Assembly: GCF_002217755.1 (NCBI RefSeq)
Contig: NZ_BCFL01000016.1
Coordinates: 1,656,319 to 1,720,318 of the forward strand
Direction: 5' to 3'
From: Streptomyces hyaluromycini
GTDB lineage: Bacteria > Actinomycetota > Actinomycetes > Streptomycetales > Streptomycetaceae
Length of the DNA: 64,000 nt
Shown: piece after piece, positions 54,835-63,190 of the stretch
How positions within the stretch are numbered: the first letter of the stretch is position 1
Layout of the letters: each line of letters begins with the position of its first letter
Program-made: the position numbers and the translations under genes
The notes under the pieces: model-generated
The model's database searches: none
What the model saw: the letters and a program-made list of their open reading frames with translations, nothing else
What the model was told of the DNA's origin: nothing

Positions 54835-54856
54835 CTTTGTGAACGCGTGCACAAAG
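54835..54856. promoter_or_regulatory. Rex operator (ROP)
   Basis: A 22-bp palindrome with halves CTTTGTGAACG and CGTGCACAAAG (one mismatch), centred on the ACGCG core. It agrees with the known Rex consensus TTGTGAANNNNTTCACAA apart from that one base. Binding here would repress the whole rex-hemACD operon. Confidence 0.88.
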
Positions 54857-55040
54857 ATGGTGTCCGATTTGCCCGGCCAACGTGACCGGGGTCACGCACC
54901 CCTGGCGCGGCCGTACGGAACCGGCGCACACCCGCTCGCGCTCCCTCTCCGATGGGGGCAAAATCGTACACACTCCTCACAAATCCCGCCCCCGAGACCA
55001 GACCGCCGTCGATCCTAAGCGACTTTCCAGCCGGTTTGGA

Positions 55041-55325
55041 CTAGTCGGTCAGTGCCTTGCGGAGCCGTTCCTCGTTCACGCGCCAGAAGGTGTGCTGTTC
55101 GCCGTCGACGAGTACCACCGGGATCTGTTCCCAGTAGAGATCGTGCAGTTGCGAATCCTGGGTGATGTCCTTCTGCTCCCAGGGCACTCCGAGATCGCCG
55201 CACACCTTCTCGACCACGACCTGTGCGTCATCACACAGATGGCAGCCGGGTTTACGGATGAGGGTGACCGATCGCGCACTCGGCGCGGGCGCCTTCCGGC
55301 CAAAGAGGGGACTCATGACGTCCAT
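55041..55325 (-). CDS. Glutaredoxin-like (DUF836) thiol-redox protein
   Basis: A 94-residue thioredoxin-fold protein with the redox motif CHLC in [17 protein letters not shown], a cis-Pro-type [16 protein letters not shown] and a normal DUF836 length. The ATG at 55325 has GGGGCGGG upstream; ATG at 55316 is a possible second start. It lies 280 bp upstream of rex on the same strand and is divergent from the HAD gene. It may exchange thiols with mycothiol or thioredoxin; substrate unknown. Confidence 0.85.
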   Translation of the reverse strand: MDVMSPLFGRKAPAPSARSVTLIRKPGCHLCDDAQVVVEKVCGDLGVPWEQKDITQDSQLHDLYWEQIPVVLVDGEQHTFWRVNEERLRKALTD

Positions 55326-55464
55326 TGTCCCGCCCCTGGCAGGGCATGTCCGCCGCCTTCTGCACGGCTTCTTCGCTTTGTTTAACGACCTGGTCGCGGA
55401 GAGTTCACACCCATCCAACTCCCGTGACTCCGGAACCCCCGAACAAACTGGCTATGCTCACGAC

Positions 55465-56388
55465 ATGGCCGCTCTCGGATGGCTCACTCCCCGTAGGCGC
55501 TCCGCCACGGCGCGGAGCGTGTTGGCAGGCGAGGCCTCGGCGGAGGCCGCGCGCAAGAACCAGGAAGCGACGGCGCCCCTCGACGAGGCCGCGGAGCCGG
55601 ACTTTCCGGTGCTCGGCGACGACAAGGCCGCCGCGTTCTTCGACCTGGACAACACCGTCATGCAGGGCGCCGCCATCTTCCACTTCGGCCGTGGCCTGTA
55701 CAAACGGAAGTTCTTCGAGACCCGCGACCTCGCCAGGTTCGCCTGGCAGCAGGCGTGGTTCCGGCTGGCCGGCGTCGAGGACCCCGAGCACATGCAGGAG
55801 GCGCGGGACTCCGCCCTGTCCATCGTGAAGGGCCACCGGGTCGCGGAGCTCCAGACCATCGGCGAGGAGATCTACGACGAGTACATGGCCGAGCGCATCT
55901 GGCCCGGCACCCGCGCCCTCGCCCAGGCCCACCTGGACGCGGGCCAGAAGGTGTGGCTCGTCACAGCGGCCCCGGTGGAGATCGCCGGCGTGATCGCCCG
56001 CCGGCTGGGCCTGACCGGCGCGCTGGGCACGGTCGCCGAATCGGTGGACGGCGTCTACACGGGCAAGCTGGTCGGCGAGCCCCTGCACGGCCCCGCCAAG
56101 GCGGAGGCGGTACGCGCCCTGGCCGCCGCCGAGGGCCTCGACCTCTCCCGCTGCGCGGCCTACAGCGACTCCCACAACGACATCCCGATGCTCTCCCTGG
56201 TCGGCCACCCCTACGCCATCAACCCGGACACGAAGCTGCGCAAACACGCCCGCGAACTGGACTGGCGCCTGCGTGACTACCGCACGGGCCGCAAGGCGGC
56301 GAAGGTGGGCATCCCGGCGGCGGCGGGCGTGGGCGCGGTTGCCGGTGGCACTGCGGCCGCGATCGCGTTGAGCCGACGGCGCCGGTAG
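55465..56388 (+). CDS. HAD-IB family phosphatase (SerB-like) with C-terminal TM helix
   Basis: A 307-residue phosphohydrolase. [11 protein letters not shown] gives the DxD nucleophile motif, [11 protein letters not shown] motif II (Thr) and [10 protein letters not shown] motif IV. The last ~25 residues ([27 protein letters not shown]) form a membrane helix with an Arg anchor, so the enzyme is probably tethered to the membrane. Related Streptomyces proteins carry the same plan. ATG 55465 has no clear ribosome site but a TATGCT hexamer 12 bp upstream, so the mRNA may be leaderless. The substrate may be phosphoserine or a lipid phosphate, and is not known. Confidence 0.88.
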   Translation: MAALGWLTPRRRSATARSVLAGEASAEAARKNQEATAPLDEAAEPDFPVLGDDKAAAFFDLDNTVMQGAAIFHFGRGLYKRKFFETRDLARFAWQQAWFRLAGVEDPEHMQEARDSALSIVKGHRVAELQTIGEEIYDEYMAERIWPGTRALAQAHLDAGQKVWLVTAAPVEIAGVIARRLGLTGALGTVAESVDGVYTGKLVGEPLHGPAKAEAVRALAAAEGLDLSRCAAYSDSHNDIPMLSLVGHPYAINPDTKLRKHARELDWRLRDYRTGRKAAKVGIPAAAGVGAVAGGTAAAIALSRRRR

Positions 56389-56392
56389 GGCA

Positions 56393-56625
56393 CGGCCGGC
56401 GGAGTATCGCCGTAGGACTGCGGCCCGGTTCCCGGCTGCGGGCGCGATGTGGCTGATCGCGCCCACGCGGCGGTAGCCGCACATCAAATACAGCCCCGCG
56501 CCCCTGACGGGGCGCTGCTCAACCGTGCCCTACATAGCTGCGGGCAGGCGTGCCGCAGGGCGGCACGGGTGGGCGCAGCGGCACCCTGCCAGCGCCGGTA
56601 AGCGTCCCCACCCCCGGCCCCCACC
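56393..56625. repeat. Streptomyces repeat cluster upstream of bldN
   Basis: The 511-bp gap before bldN holds two repeat copies. An inverted long-variant copy lies at about 56448-56520 (its complement reads GGGGCGCGGGGCTGTATTTG). The second-type repeat GCTGCGGGCAGGCGTGCC..AGCGCCGGTAAGCGTCCCC follows at 56537-56620, matching 17061-17200. The remaining ~270 bp to the bldN start is a long leader or promoter region without gene-like frames; a clear BldD box could not be recognised in it by eye. Confidence 0.6.
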
Positions 56626-56899
56626 CGCCGCGCGCCCGGAATTATCGCGCGGTCACCCCAACACGCCCCGCACATCGCCGAAACCCGCACGTTTACGTTC
56701 AACAACCGATCACTCTAGGGCCCTTGAGGCGCCGCCAAACAGTTACAGAAGCGACGCAATCGATGATTTGAGCAACTCGGTGTAGCAGTGCCTGCACGAA
56801 GCGTTATTCTCCTCAGACGCAAACCGGTACCCCTCCGTCGCTACGACGGGTGAAAGGTTCCGTACTGCACGTGATGGAAGCTCTGCCTCTGGGAGTCCC

Positions 56900-57736
56900 G
56901 TGTACCCACACGTCGGGGTTGACGCCTCGGGCCTGGCTACGCTGCGCGCAACAGTCGCGACGGTCAAAGAGACGCTGCGCGGCCTTGTCCCGACCGCGTA
57001 CGCCGCCCCCGCCTTCGCCACCGCCGCACCCGTCGGCCCGTGCTACGCACTGGCCGACGGCATGGAACAGGTGCCTGCCCGCAGCGCCGTCGCCGAGGGC
57101 CGCCGGTCCGGCGACGGACGCGGCGTGGGCAGACGCGGCCGCACCACCGGCCCCACCACCACCGCCCGCCGCCCGGCCGCGGACAGCGACAGCGCCCGGA
57201 TGATGGACCTCGTGGAGCGCGCCCAGGCCGGCGAGGCCGACGCCTTCGGCCGCCTCTACGACCAGTACAGCGACACCGTCTACCGCTACATCTACTACCG
57301 CGTCGGCGGCAGGGCGACCGCCGAGGACCTCACCAGCGAGACGTTCCTGCGCGCTCTCAGAAGGATCGGCACCTTCACCTGGCAGGGCCGCGACTTCGGC
57401 GCCTGGCTGGTCACCATCGCCCGCAACCTGGTCGCCGACCACTTCAAGTCGAGCCGCTTCCGCCTGGAGGTCACCACCGGCGAGATGCTCGACGCCAACG
57501 AGGTCGAGCGCTCCCCGGAGGACTCCGTCCTGGAGTCCCTCTCCAACGCGGCCCTGCTCGACGCCGTGCGGCGCCTCAACCCCCAGCAGCAGGAGTGCGT
57601 GACGCTCCGCTTCCTCCAGGGCCTCTCGGTCGCCGAGACCGCCCGGGTGATGGGCAAGAACGAGGGTGCCATCAAGACCCTCCAGTACCGGGCCGTGCGC
57701 ACCCTCGCCCGGCTCCTCCCGGACGACGCGCGCTGA
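56900..57736 (+). CDS. bldN: Developmental ECF sigma factor BldN
   Basis: A 278-residue sigma factor that drives chaplin, rodlin and bldM transcription for aerial growth in Streptomyces. It begins MYPHVGVDASG and has the ~90-residue N-terminal extension that in S. coelicolor is a cleaved pro-sequence. Then come region 2 (AFGRLYDQYSDTVYRYIYY, AEDLTSETFLRAL) and region 4 (LNPQQQECVTLRFLQGLSV, GAIKTLQYRAVR). The start GTG at 56900 follows GGGAG. It is followed by rsbN, its membrane anti-sigma factor. Control by BldD is known in the genus; no site is claimed here. Confidence 0.95.
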   Translation: MYPHVGVDASGLATLRATVATVKETLRGLVPTAYAAPAFATAAPVGPCYALADGMEQVPARSAVAEGRRSGDGRGVGRRGRTTGPTTTARRPAADSDSARMMDLVERAQAGEADAFGRLYDQYSDTVYRYIYYRVGGRATAEDLTSETFLRALRRIGTFTWQGRDFGAWLVTIARNLVADHFKSSRFRLEVTTGEMLDANEVERSPEDSVLESLSNAALLDAVRRLNPQQQECVTLRFLQGLSVAETARVMGKNEGAIKTLQYRAVRTLARLLPDDAR

Positions 57737-57811
57737 ACCGGCCACCCTGGGCGACATTCAACTCACGTTCCGTGAAAGCATGTTGCCTTTCTCAGCCGAT
57801 CACCGGTCGTC

Positions 57812-57840
57812 CGTAACCCAAGTGCCGAGCCGCTCGTTGT
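57812..57840 (+). promoter_or_regulatory. Candidate sigma-BldN promoter upstream of rsbN
   Basis: CGTAACC (57812) and CGTTGT (57835-57840) with 17 bases between the hexamers fit an ECF-type promoter (AAC in the -35, CGT in the -10). rsbN is a reported BldN target in S. venezuelae, so sigma-BldN would here induce its own inhibitor. The -10 ends 130 bp before the rsbN start. Confidence 0.55.
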
Positions 57841-57970
57841 GCGGGATACAGGCTCCCTGTGGTCACGTCCGACCAGTCCCTGATCACCCGATCGTGTGGA
57901 TTGGTCGGGGGCGTGCAACCCTCAGGACCCCCTGGGGAGTCGACCGTCATGACGAGAGGAGGTGCCGCCA

Positions 57971-59212
57971 GTGATCACGAACGTATCGGCCCACCGGCGG
58001 GCGAACGCCTTCGCCCAGGCTCTGGAGGAGCAGCCCGACCGGGACCCGGCGGCCGAGCCGTCCGGGGAACCGGCGGGCGATCCACCGGCCGCCCCGGACC
58101 GGGCCGAACGGACCGAGCGGGGCGAGCTGTTGGCCCTGGCGACGGAGCTTGCCGCACTGCCCAAGCCCGAGCTCGACCCGAAGGTCAAGGTCGTCCAGCG
58201 GGCCCAGTTGGTGGCCGCGATGGAGGCCATGCTGGCGGAGGGCACCCTGGGCAGGGCGGCGGACGCTTCGGTTCCCGAGCAGCGTGCGCCCCGTTCCAAG
58301 GGCGCACACCGGGCCAGCCCGCTGGGCAAGCTGCGGCCGCGTTCCCGGCTCACCAAGGGGCTCGCCGCGGGCGGACTGAGCGTCGGCGTGGCCGCCGGAG
58401 CCTTCGGCGGGGTAGCCGCCGCCAGCTCCGACGCCCTGCCCGGCGACTCGCTGTACGGCCTCAAACGCGGCATCGAGGACTTCAAGCTCAACTATCTGGC
58501 CGACGGCAACGACCAGCGCGGCCAGACCTACCTCGACCAGGCCTCGACCAGGCTGATGGAGGCCCGCCGGCTGATGGACCGCGGTCGCGGCGGCCACCTC
58601 GACCACGAGTCCATCGGTGAGATCCGCCGCACCCTGTCCGGCATGCAGCAGGACGTCACCGAGGGCCACCGGCTGCTGCACGAGGCGTACGAGCGCGATC
58701 CGGACTCACTGGGCCCCATCCAGGCCCTGTCCGCCTTCGCCCAGTCCCACCGCGAGGCCTGGGGCGCCCTGCGCGAGAAGCTCCCGGTCCAGCTCGGGGA
58801 CGTCAGTCAGCAGGTGTCGTCGGTCTTCGACGCCATAGACCAGGAGGTCGCCCCGCTGCAGTCCCTGCTCCCCCAGCCGTCCCAGAACACCGGCGGCACC
58901 GGCAAGCAGGGCTCAGGCGCGGCGTCCACCGGCTCCTCCGGCAGCCATCGGTCGACGACCCCGTCCACCTCCGGCAGCTCCGCCTCGGGCCACGACTCCG
59001 GCACCAGCAGCCCGAGCGGCTCGGCCTCCGGCAACATCGGCGAGGGCCTCATCGGCGGCAGCACGGGCGGCCTCCTCGACCCCCCGAAAACCGGTTCGAG
59101 CACCCCGTCCCCGTCCAAGAGCGCATCCAGCGCACCGGACGTCACCCTGCCCCCGCTCCTACCAGGTCTCCTGCCAGGCCTGGGCATCGACAGCGAGGAC
59201 AGCAGCAACTAA
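57971..59212 (+). CDS. rsbN: Anti-sigma factor RsbN (DUF5667 membrane protein)
   Basis: A 413-residue single-pass protein that holds sigma-BldN inactive. It has a cytoplasmic N-terminus (1-~118; VSAHRRANAFAQALEEQ and a helical sigma-binding segment). A transmembrane stretch at about 122-145 (GLAAGGLSVGVAAGAFGGVAAA) leads to the extracytoplasmic DUF5667 domain (DALPGDSLYGLKRGIEDFKL) and a long Ser/Gly/Thr-rich tail. GTG at 57971 is preferred to GTG 57962 because AGAGGAGG lies at the right distance from it. It stands directly after bldN but carries its own candidate sigma-BldN promoter. Confidence 0.9.
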   Translation: MITNVSAHRRANAFAQALEEQPDRDPAAEPSGEPAGDPPAAPDRAERTERGELLALATELAALPKPELDPKVKVVQRAQLVAAMEAMLAEGTLGRAADASVPEQRAPRSKGAHRASPLGKLRPRSRLTKGLAAGGLSVGVAAGAFGGVAAASSDALPGDSLYGLKRGIEDFKLNYLADGNDQRGQTYLDQASTRLMEARRLMDRGRGGHLDHESIGEIRRTLSGMQQDVTEGHRLLHEAYERDPDSLGPIQALSAFAQSHREAWGALREKLPVQLGDVSQQVSSVFDAIDQEVAPLQSLLPQPSQNTGGTGKQGSGAASTGSSGSHRSTTPSTSGSSASGHDSGTSSPSGSASGNIGEGLIGGSTGGLLDPPKTGSSTPSPSKSASSAPDVTLPPLLPGLLPGLGIDSEDSSN

Positions 59213-59221
59213 CACCCCCCG

Positions 59222-59315
59222 CGCCCCCAAGGCGGCGAAGCCGCCGCCTTGGGGGCGCGGGGCTGTATCTGATATGCGGCTCCGCCGCGTGGGCGCGACC
59301 AGCCCCCACCCACCC
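59222..59315. repeat. Long-variant Streptomyces repeat with terminator-like hairpin
   Basis: AAGGCGGCGAAGCCGCCGCCTT (hairpin) is followed by GGGGGCGCGGGGCTGTATCT and ATGCGGCTCCGCCGCGTGGG, the long variant of the family. It sits between the convergent rsbN and acyltransferase genes and probably ends both transcripts. Confidence 0.7.
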
Positions 59316-59341
59316 GCACGCAACACTCAACGCATCGCGGC

Positions 59342-60442
59342 TCAGAAAAAAACCGACCGCCGCTGCACCAGCAACTTGTACAGCGTGTGCTGAATCTGTT
59401 CCCGCACCTGATCGGTCAGGTTGAACATCAGCATCGGATCCTCGGCCGCCTCCGGCGGATAGCCGTCCGTACGGATCGGCTCCCCGAACTGAATCGTCCA
59501 CTTCGTCGGCAACGGCACCGCCCCCAGCGGCCCCAGCCACGGAAACGTCGGCGTCAGCGGAAAATACGGAATCCCCAGCACCCGTGCCAGCGTCTTCGCG
59601 TTGCCGATCATCGGGTAGATCTCCTCGGCCCCCACGATCGAGCAGGGAATGATCGGCACCCCCTGCCGCAGCGCGGTGGACACGAACCCACCCCGCCCGA
59701 ACCGCTGGAGCTTGTACCGCTCGCTGAAGGGCTTCCCGATGCCCTTGAACCCCTCCGGCATCACCCCCACCAGCTCGCCCTGCCCCAGCAGCCGTTCGGC
59801 GTCCTCGGCGCACGCGAGCGTGTGCCCCAGCTTCCGCGCCAGCTCGTTCACCACCGGCAGCACGAAGACCAGGTCCGCCGCGAGCAGCCTGAGGTGACGA
59901 TTCGCCGGATGCTGGTCGTGCACGGCGACCTGCATCATCAGCCCGTCCATCGGCAGCGTCCCGGAGTGGTTGGCGACGATCAGCGCACCGCCCTGGGCCG
60001 GGATGTTCTCCATGCCCTTCACGTCCACGCGGAAGTACTTCTCGTACACCGGCCGCAGCAGGGACATCAGGACCTGGTCGGTCAGCTCCTCGTCGTACCC
60101 GAAGTCGTCGACCTCGTAGTCGCCGGTCAGCCGCCGCCGCAGAAACGCGAGTCCGCGCGCGACGCGCTGCTCCAGGCCGGCCTCGTCGTGCGGCGGCTGC
60201 TCCACGCCCGTCTCAGGGTTCTCCCGGGTCACATGCACATCTTCCTGCGCGGGGATCCGCCCGGCGAGAGGCTGGACCTCACGCACCACGGCGGGATCAC
60301 GCACCGCCGCAGGCTCCCGCACCCCCGCCTGCTCGCCACCGCCCTTGCGCCGGCCTGCCGCGGCCCGGCGCCGGGCCGGCCGCTGCACCGCAGCCCCGCG
60401 GGACCGGTCGTCGTCGAACGGAATGACCTTGGCGTCCGCCAT
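59342..60442 (-). CDS. PlsC-like lysophospholipid acyltransferase
   Basis: A 366-residue protein. The N-terminal ~95 residues are low-complexity (Arg/Ala/Gln-rich) and probably disordered. The C-terminal part is a 1-acylglycerol-3-phosphate acyltransferase-like domain with IVANHSGTLPMDG (active-site His and Asp), VGVMPEGFKG (glycerophosphate-site Glu) and GVPIIPCSIVGAEEIYP. It acts at the inner membrane face. ATG 60442 has GAGGAG upstream. It is 14 bp downstream of the epimerase gene, so the two form an operon. It may serve membrane lipid or glycolipid synthesis during growth. Confidence 0.88.
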   Translation of the reverse strand: MADAKVIPFDDDRSRGAAVQRPARRRAAAGRRKGGGEQAGVREPAAVRDPAVVREVQPLAGRIPAQEDVHVTRENPETGVEQPPHDEAGLEQRVARGLAFLRRRLTGDYEVDDFGYDEELTDQVLMSLLRPVYEKYFRVDVKGMENIPAQGGALIVANHSGTLPMDGLMMQVAVHDQHPANRHLRLLAADLVFVLPVVNELARKLGHTLACAEDAERLLGQGELVGVMPEGFKGIGKPFSERYKLQRFGRGGFVSTALRQGVPIIPCSIVGAEEIYPMIGNAKTLARVLGIPYFPLTPTFPWLGPLGAVPLPTKWTIQFGEPIRTDGYPPEAAEDPMLMFNLTDQVREQIQHTLYKLLVQRRSVFF

Positions 60443-60456
60443 CGTTGCTGCGCTCC

Positions 60457-61554
60457 TCAGTTGGCGCTCTGGGTCGGGTTCTTCGTCGGGGTCCGCGCCG
60501 CGGTCTGCGCCGGCGACTTCCCACCGCTCAGGGCGGGCAGCGCGGCGATCCGGTCGACCGCCGCGGCCACGGCCTGGGGCGGCAGCAGCCCCGGGGCCTG
60601 GGCGCGCACGAAGTCCTCGAAGGTCTGCGCCGTCGTGTACTTCGGCCGGAATCCCAGCGTCTCGCGCATCTGGACCGTGTCCACCACCCGGCCGTGCGTC
60701 AGCAGCCGGATCTGCTCGGGCGAGAAGTCGCTCATGCCGAGCGTCCGTACCAGGGACCCGGCCCAGGTGACCGCCGGCAGCAGCAACGGCACGGTAGGCC
60801 GCCCCAGCCGCCGCGAACACTGCGAGAGCAGCAGCACCCCGTCACCCGCGATGTTGAACGTGCCGCTGTTCAGAGTCCCCCGCTCCGGCTCGTGCGAGGC
60901 GATCCGCAGCACGTCGATCACATCGTCCTCGTGCACGAACTGCAGCCGCGGGTCGTACCCGAAGACGGTGGGCAGCACGGGCAGCGAGAAATAGGAAGCG
61001 AGCGGGGTATCCGCGGTCGCCCCGAGGATATTGGCGAACCGCAGCACGCACACCGCCACGTCGGGCCGCCTTCTGGCGAACCCCCGCACATACCCCTCCA
61101 CCTCCACCGTGTCCTTCGCGAACCCGCCGCTGGGCAGCGATTTCGGCGGGGTGGTCTCGGTGAAGACGGCCGGATCCTTCGGCGCGGAGCCGTACACGTT
61201 CGTACTGGACTTGATCACCAGCCGCTTCACGTTCGGCGACTTCTGGCAGGCGCCGAGCAGCTGCATCGTCCCGATGACGTTGGTCTCTTTGACGGTGGCC
61301 CGGCTCCCGCTGCCGAGCGGCGTTCCGGTCACGTCCATGTGGACGACGGTGTCGGCGCCGCTCTCGGCCAGCACCCGGGCGATGGTCGGCTGCCGGATGT
61401 CGGTCTGGATGAAGTCCGCCCCGCCCAGATGATGCTCGGGCGGCACCGCGTCCACGGCGACCACCCGGTCCACTTCGGGATCACGCTGGATCCGCCGTAC
61501 GAACCGGCCCCCGAGTTGACGGGCCACTCCGGTCACGAGCACGACCTTCCCCAA
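60457..61554 (-). CDS. NAD-dependent epimerase/dehydratase family protein
   Basis: A 365-residue extended SDR. VVLVTGVARQLGGRFV carries the Rossmann loop. HMDVTGTP and IKSSTNVYGS lie around the active site, and VLRFANILGATADTP is the family stretch that follows. YxxxK is not clearly kept (FAKDTVEVEGY in its place), so catalysis may differ from true epimerases. The start is TTG at 61554 after AAAGG, which gives the family N-terminus MGKVVLVTG. An upstream ATG reading is less likely. It heads an operon with the acyltransferase. Confidence 0.85.
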   Translation of the reverse strand: MGKVVLVTGVARQLGGRFVRRIQRDPEVDRVVAVDAVPPEHHLGGADFIQTDIRQPTIARVLAESGADTVVHMDVTGTPLGSGSRATVKETNVIGTMQLLGACQKSPNVKRLVIKSSTNVYGSAPKDPAVFTETTPPKSLPSGGFAKDTVEVEGYVRGFARRRPDVAVCVLRFANILGATADTPLASYFSLPVLPTVFGYDPRLQFVHEDDVIDVLRIASHEPERGTLNSGTFNIAGDGVLLLSQCSRRLGRPTVPLLLPAVTWAGSLVRTLGMSDFSPEQIRLLTHGRVVDTVQMRETLGFRPKYTTAQTFEDFVRAQAPGLLPPQAVAAAVDRIAALPALSGGKSPAQTAARTPTKNPTQSAN

Positions 61555-61664
61555 GATCAGCGCCTTTCTTCCGTGTTCCCGTATGCGGGCCAACTTAGCG
61601 GGTTGATGTTGCGCTGGCATGACCCCCAGCAGGCCACGACAGGCCGCAACGGCCGGAAAATGCA

Positions 61665-61695
61665 GTGGCCCCCCACCGTACTGGTGGGGGGCCAC
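61665..61695. terminator. Terminator after the bS22 gene
   Basis: A perfect 12-bp inverted repeat GTGGCCCCCCAC / GTGGGGGGCCAC with a 7-base loop, 30 bp beyond the bS22 stop on the minus strand. Confidence 0.85.
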
Positions 61696-61724
61696 ACACA
61701 AGCTCTCGCGGCTCGGCGCCGTAA

Positions 61725-61823
61725 TTACTTCTTGTTACGACGCTGAACACGCGTGCGCTTGAGCAGCTTGCGGTGCTTCTTCTTGGCCATCCGCTTGCGC
61801 CGCTTCTTGATAACAGAGCCCAC
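61725..61823 (-). CDS. Small ribosomal subunit protein bS22 (AURKAIP1/COX24 domain)
   Basis: A 32-residue, extremely basic protein starting GTG at 61823 and reading [17 protein letters not shown], then [15 protein letters not shown]. This is the actinobacterial bS22, a small-subunit ribosomal protein also known as the AURKAIP1/COX24 domain protein, seen near the decoding centre in mycobacterial ribosomes. It is too short for most gene finders. It ends at a strong terminator. Confidence 0.93.
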   Translation of the reverse strand: MGSVIKKRRKRMAKKKHRKLLKRTRVQRRNKK

Positions 61824-61952
61824 GACTACCCTCGCTCACTTCTCATCACTCGGTGCTGGGCATCATGGGCCCATACGACCTACGAGGGGCTAGCCTACCC
61901 GCCCGAGCGCTGAGCTCGTAATCGAGGTGCTCCGGGTATCCCGAAACCGTCG

Positions 61953-62162
61953 TCAGGCGGTCTCCACCCCCACATAGCTCTCGCGAAGGTACTCGTGTAC
62001 CGCTTGCTCGGGGACGCGGAAGGACCGCCCCACCCGAATCGCGGGCAGATGACCGCTGTGCACCAGCCGGTACACGGTCATCTTCGACACTCGCATCACC
62101 GCGGCGACCTCCGCCACGGTCAGGAACACAACCTCGTTCAGAGGCCTCTCGCCAGCTGCCAT
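61953..62162 (-). CDS. bdtA: BldC-like excisionase-family DNA-binding protein (BdtA)
   Basis: A 69-residue MerR-type helix-turn-helix protein of the BldC/excisionase group: FLTVAEVAAVMRVSKMTVYR (helix-turn-helix), LVHSGHLPAIRVGRSFRVPE (wing) and a C-terminal helix. In S. coelicolor a gene at this place, bdtA, is a known BldD target, from memory. The start ATG at 62162 yields MAAGERPLNEV. It binds DNA, probably co-operatively like BldC. Its targets are unknown. A candidate BldD-like box lies upstream. Confidence 0.85.
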   Translation of the reverse strand: MAAGERPLNEVVFLTVAEVAAVMRVSKMTVYRLVHSGHLPAIRVGRSFRVPEQAVHEYLRESYVGVETA

Positions 62163-62210
62163 GACACACCTGAACCTTCCGCACTCGACGGGCCACCGGC
62201 TTCCCCTTCC

Positions 62211-62238
62211 GGTGACTCTTCGTCGTTGCGTGCTCACT
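62211..62238 (-). promoter_or_regulatory. Candidate BldD-type box upstream of bdtA
   Basis: On the minus strand AGTGA (62238) and TCACC (62211) are separated by 18 bases. This resembles the BldD consensus of AGTGA/TCACC half-sites, though the gap is near or beyond the reported range. It is centred about 60 bp before the bdtA start. Confidence 0.35.
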
Positions 62239-62292
62239 CCCCAATGTAGGGGCGGGTGATGCGAGTGGGGAAGAGGTGCACCCATCGGCGGC

Positions 62293-63108
62293 CTACTGTG
62301 ACAGACACGCTCGATTGAGTACGTAGCGGGTAAGCGGCGTGTAGTAATCAGACCGCACGCCGTCATCAACCGGAACGGCGACGGACACGGCCCCCTCGGC
62401 CTCCCCCACAAAGAGCGCGGGGTCATCCGTATCCGCCAGCCCAATGGCCTCAACCCCGAGCTGACCTGCACCGCAGACCCACCCATGGTCCCCGACCACC
62501 AGCTCCGGCAAGGGCCCTCCACCCCCCGCCGCCGCATCCAGCGCCACCCGAACCGGCAGCGGCGAATGCGTATGCGCACCCGGCGCACAACCGGGGCGTT
62601 CACGGCCCACTTCTCTCATGAACCCGACGCCTCGTACGTAATCCAGGCTGCACGTACGTAGGCCGAACCGGGTCGTTATGTCGACACAGCGACCCTGCGC
62701 GGGGGTGAGAACCTCACATCCCGCCGCCGACAGCGCGTCCGCGAGACCGGCGTAGAACCCGATCAGCCGGTGCGGATGCCCGGTCCCGAACAACACGGGC
62801 GCCCGCCGCCGGGCGACGGCCCCCACCCGCTCGGCGAACGCATCCAGCCCCGCGACCGTCAAGTCGGGATCGATCACATCATGCCCTGAAACACACCGCG
62901 GATCGTCCGAAACCCCACACTTGGCAGCCATCAACCGAACCAACTCCGCCTCTCCCCACCCCCCTTGCGGATCAATCCCGATCAACACCCGAGGATCCCG
63001 AGCAGCGAACAGCCGATAACTACGAAGACTCCGCTCCCGCGAGGTCCCCACCACCCCCGCCAGCCCAGCAGCCACCAAATAACCCCGAAGCCCACCACCA
63101 CTCAACAC
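62293..63108 (-). CDS. Phosphatase-annotated actinobacterial protein, function uncertain
   Basis: A 271-residue cytoplasmic protein. Striking elements are LFGTGHPHRLIGFYAGLADAL and ELVVGDHGWVCGAGQLGVE, both His/Asp-containing and likely metal or active sites. DPRVLIGIDPQGGWGEAELVRLMA is at the N-terminal side. Orthologues in this position are annotated as phosphatases, but I cannot assign a superfamily with certainty. The start GTG at 63108 is uncertain. It is followed by bdtA and acts alone. Confidence 0.72.
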   Translation of the reverse strand: MLSGGGLRGYLVAAGLAGVVGTSRERSLRSYRLFAARDPRVLIGIDPQGGWGEAELVRLMAAKCGVSDDPRCVSGHDVIDPDLTVAGLDAFAERVGAVARRRAPVLFGTGHPHRLIGFYAGLADALSAAGCEVLTPAQGRCVDITTRFGLRTCSLDYVRGVGFMREVGRERPGCAPGAHTHSPLPVRVALDAAAGGGGPLPELVVGDHGWVCGAGQLGVEAIGLADTDDPALFVGEAEGAVSVAVPVDDGVRSDYYTPLTRYVLNRACLSQ

Positions 63109-63190
63109 ACCAGAAATCCTGACGCCCCCCGCCCCACCCCACCCCCAGAACAGCCGAACACCGCACAGTCGGCGTAACGCCGACTAAGCC

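Noticed and set aside
55326..55464. Second gene between glutaredoxin-like and HAD genes
   Set aside because: The open frames are short continuations of the flanking genes without ribosome sites.
56626..56899. BldD box before bldN
   Set aside because: Scanned for AGTGA and TCACC half-sites at allowed spacing; only isolated half-sites such as ATCACT were seen, not enough to claim a site.
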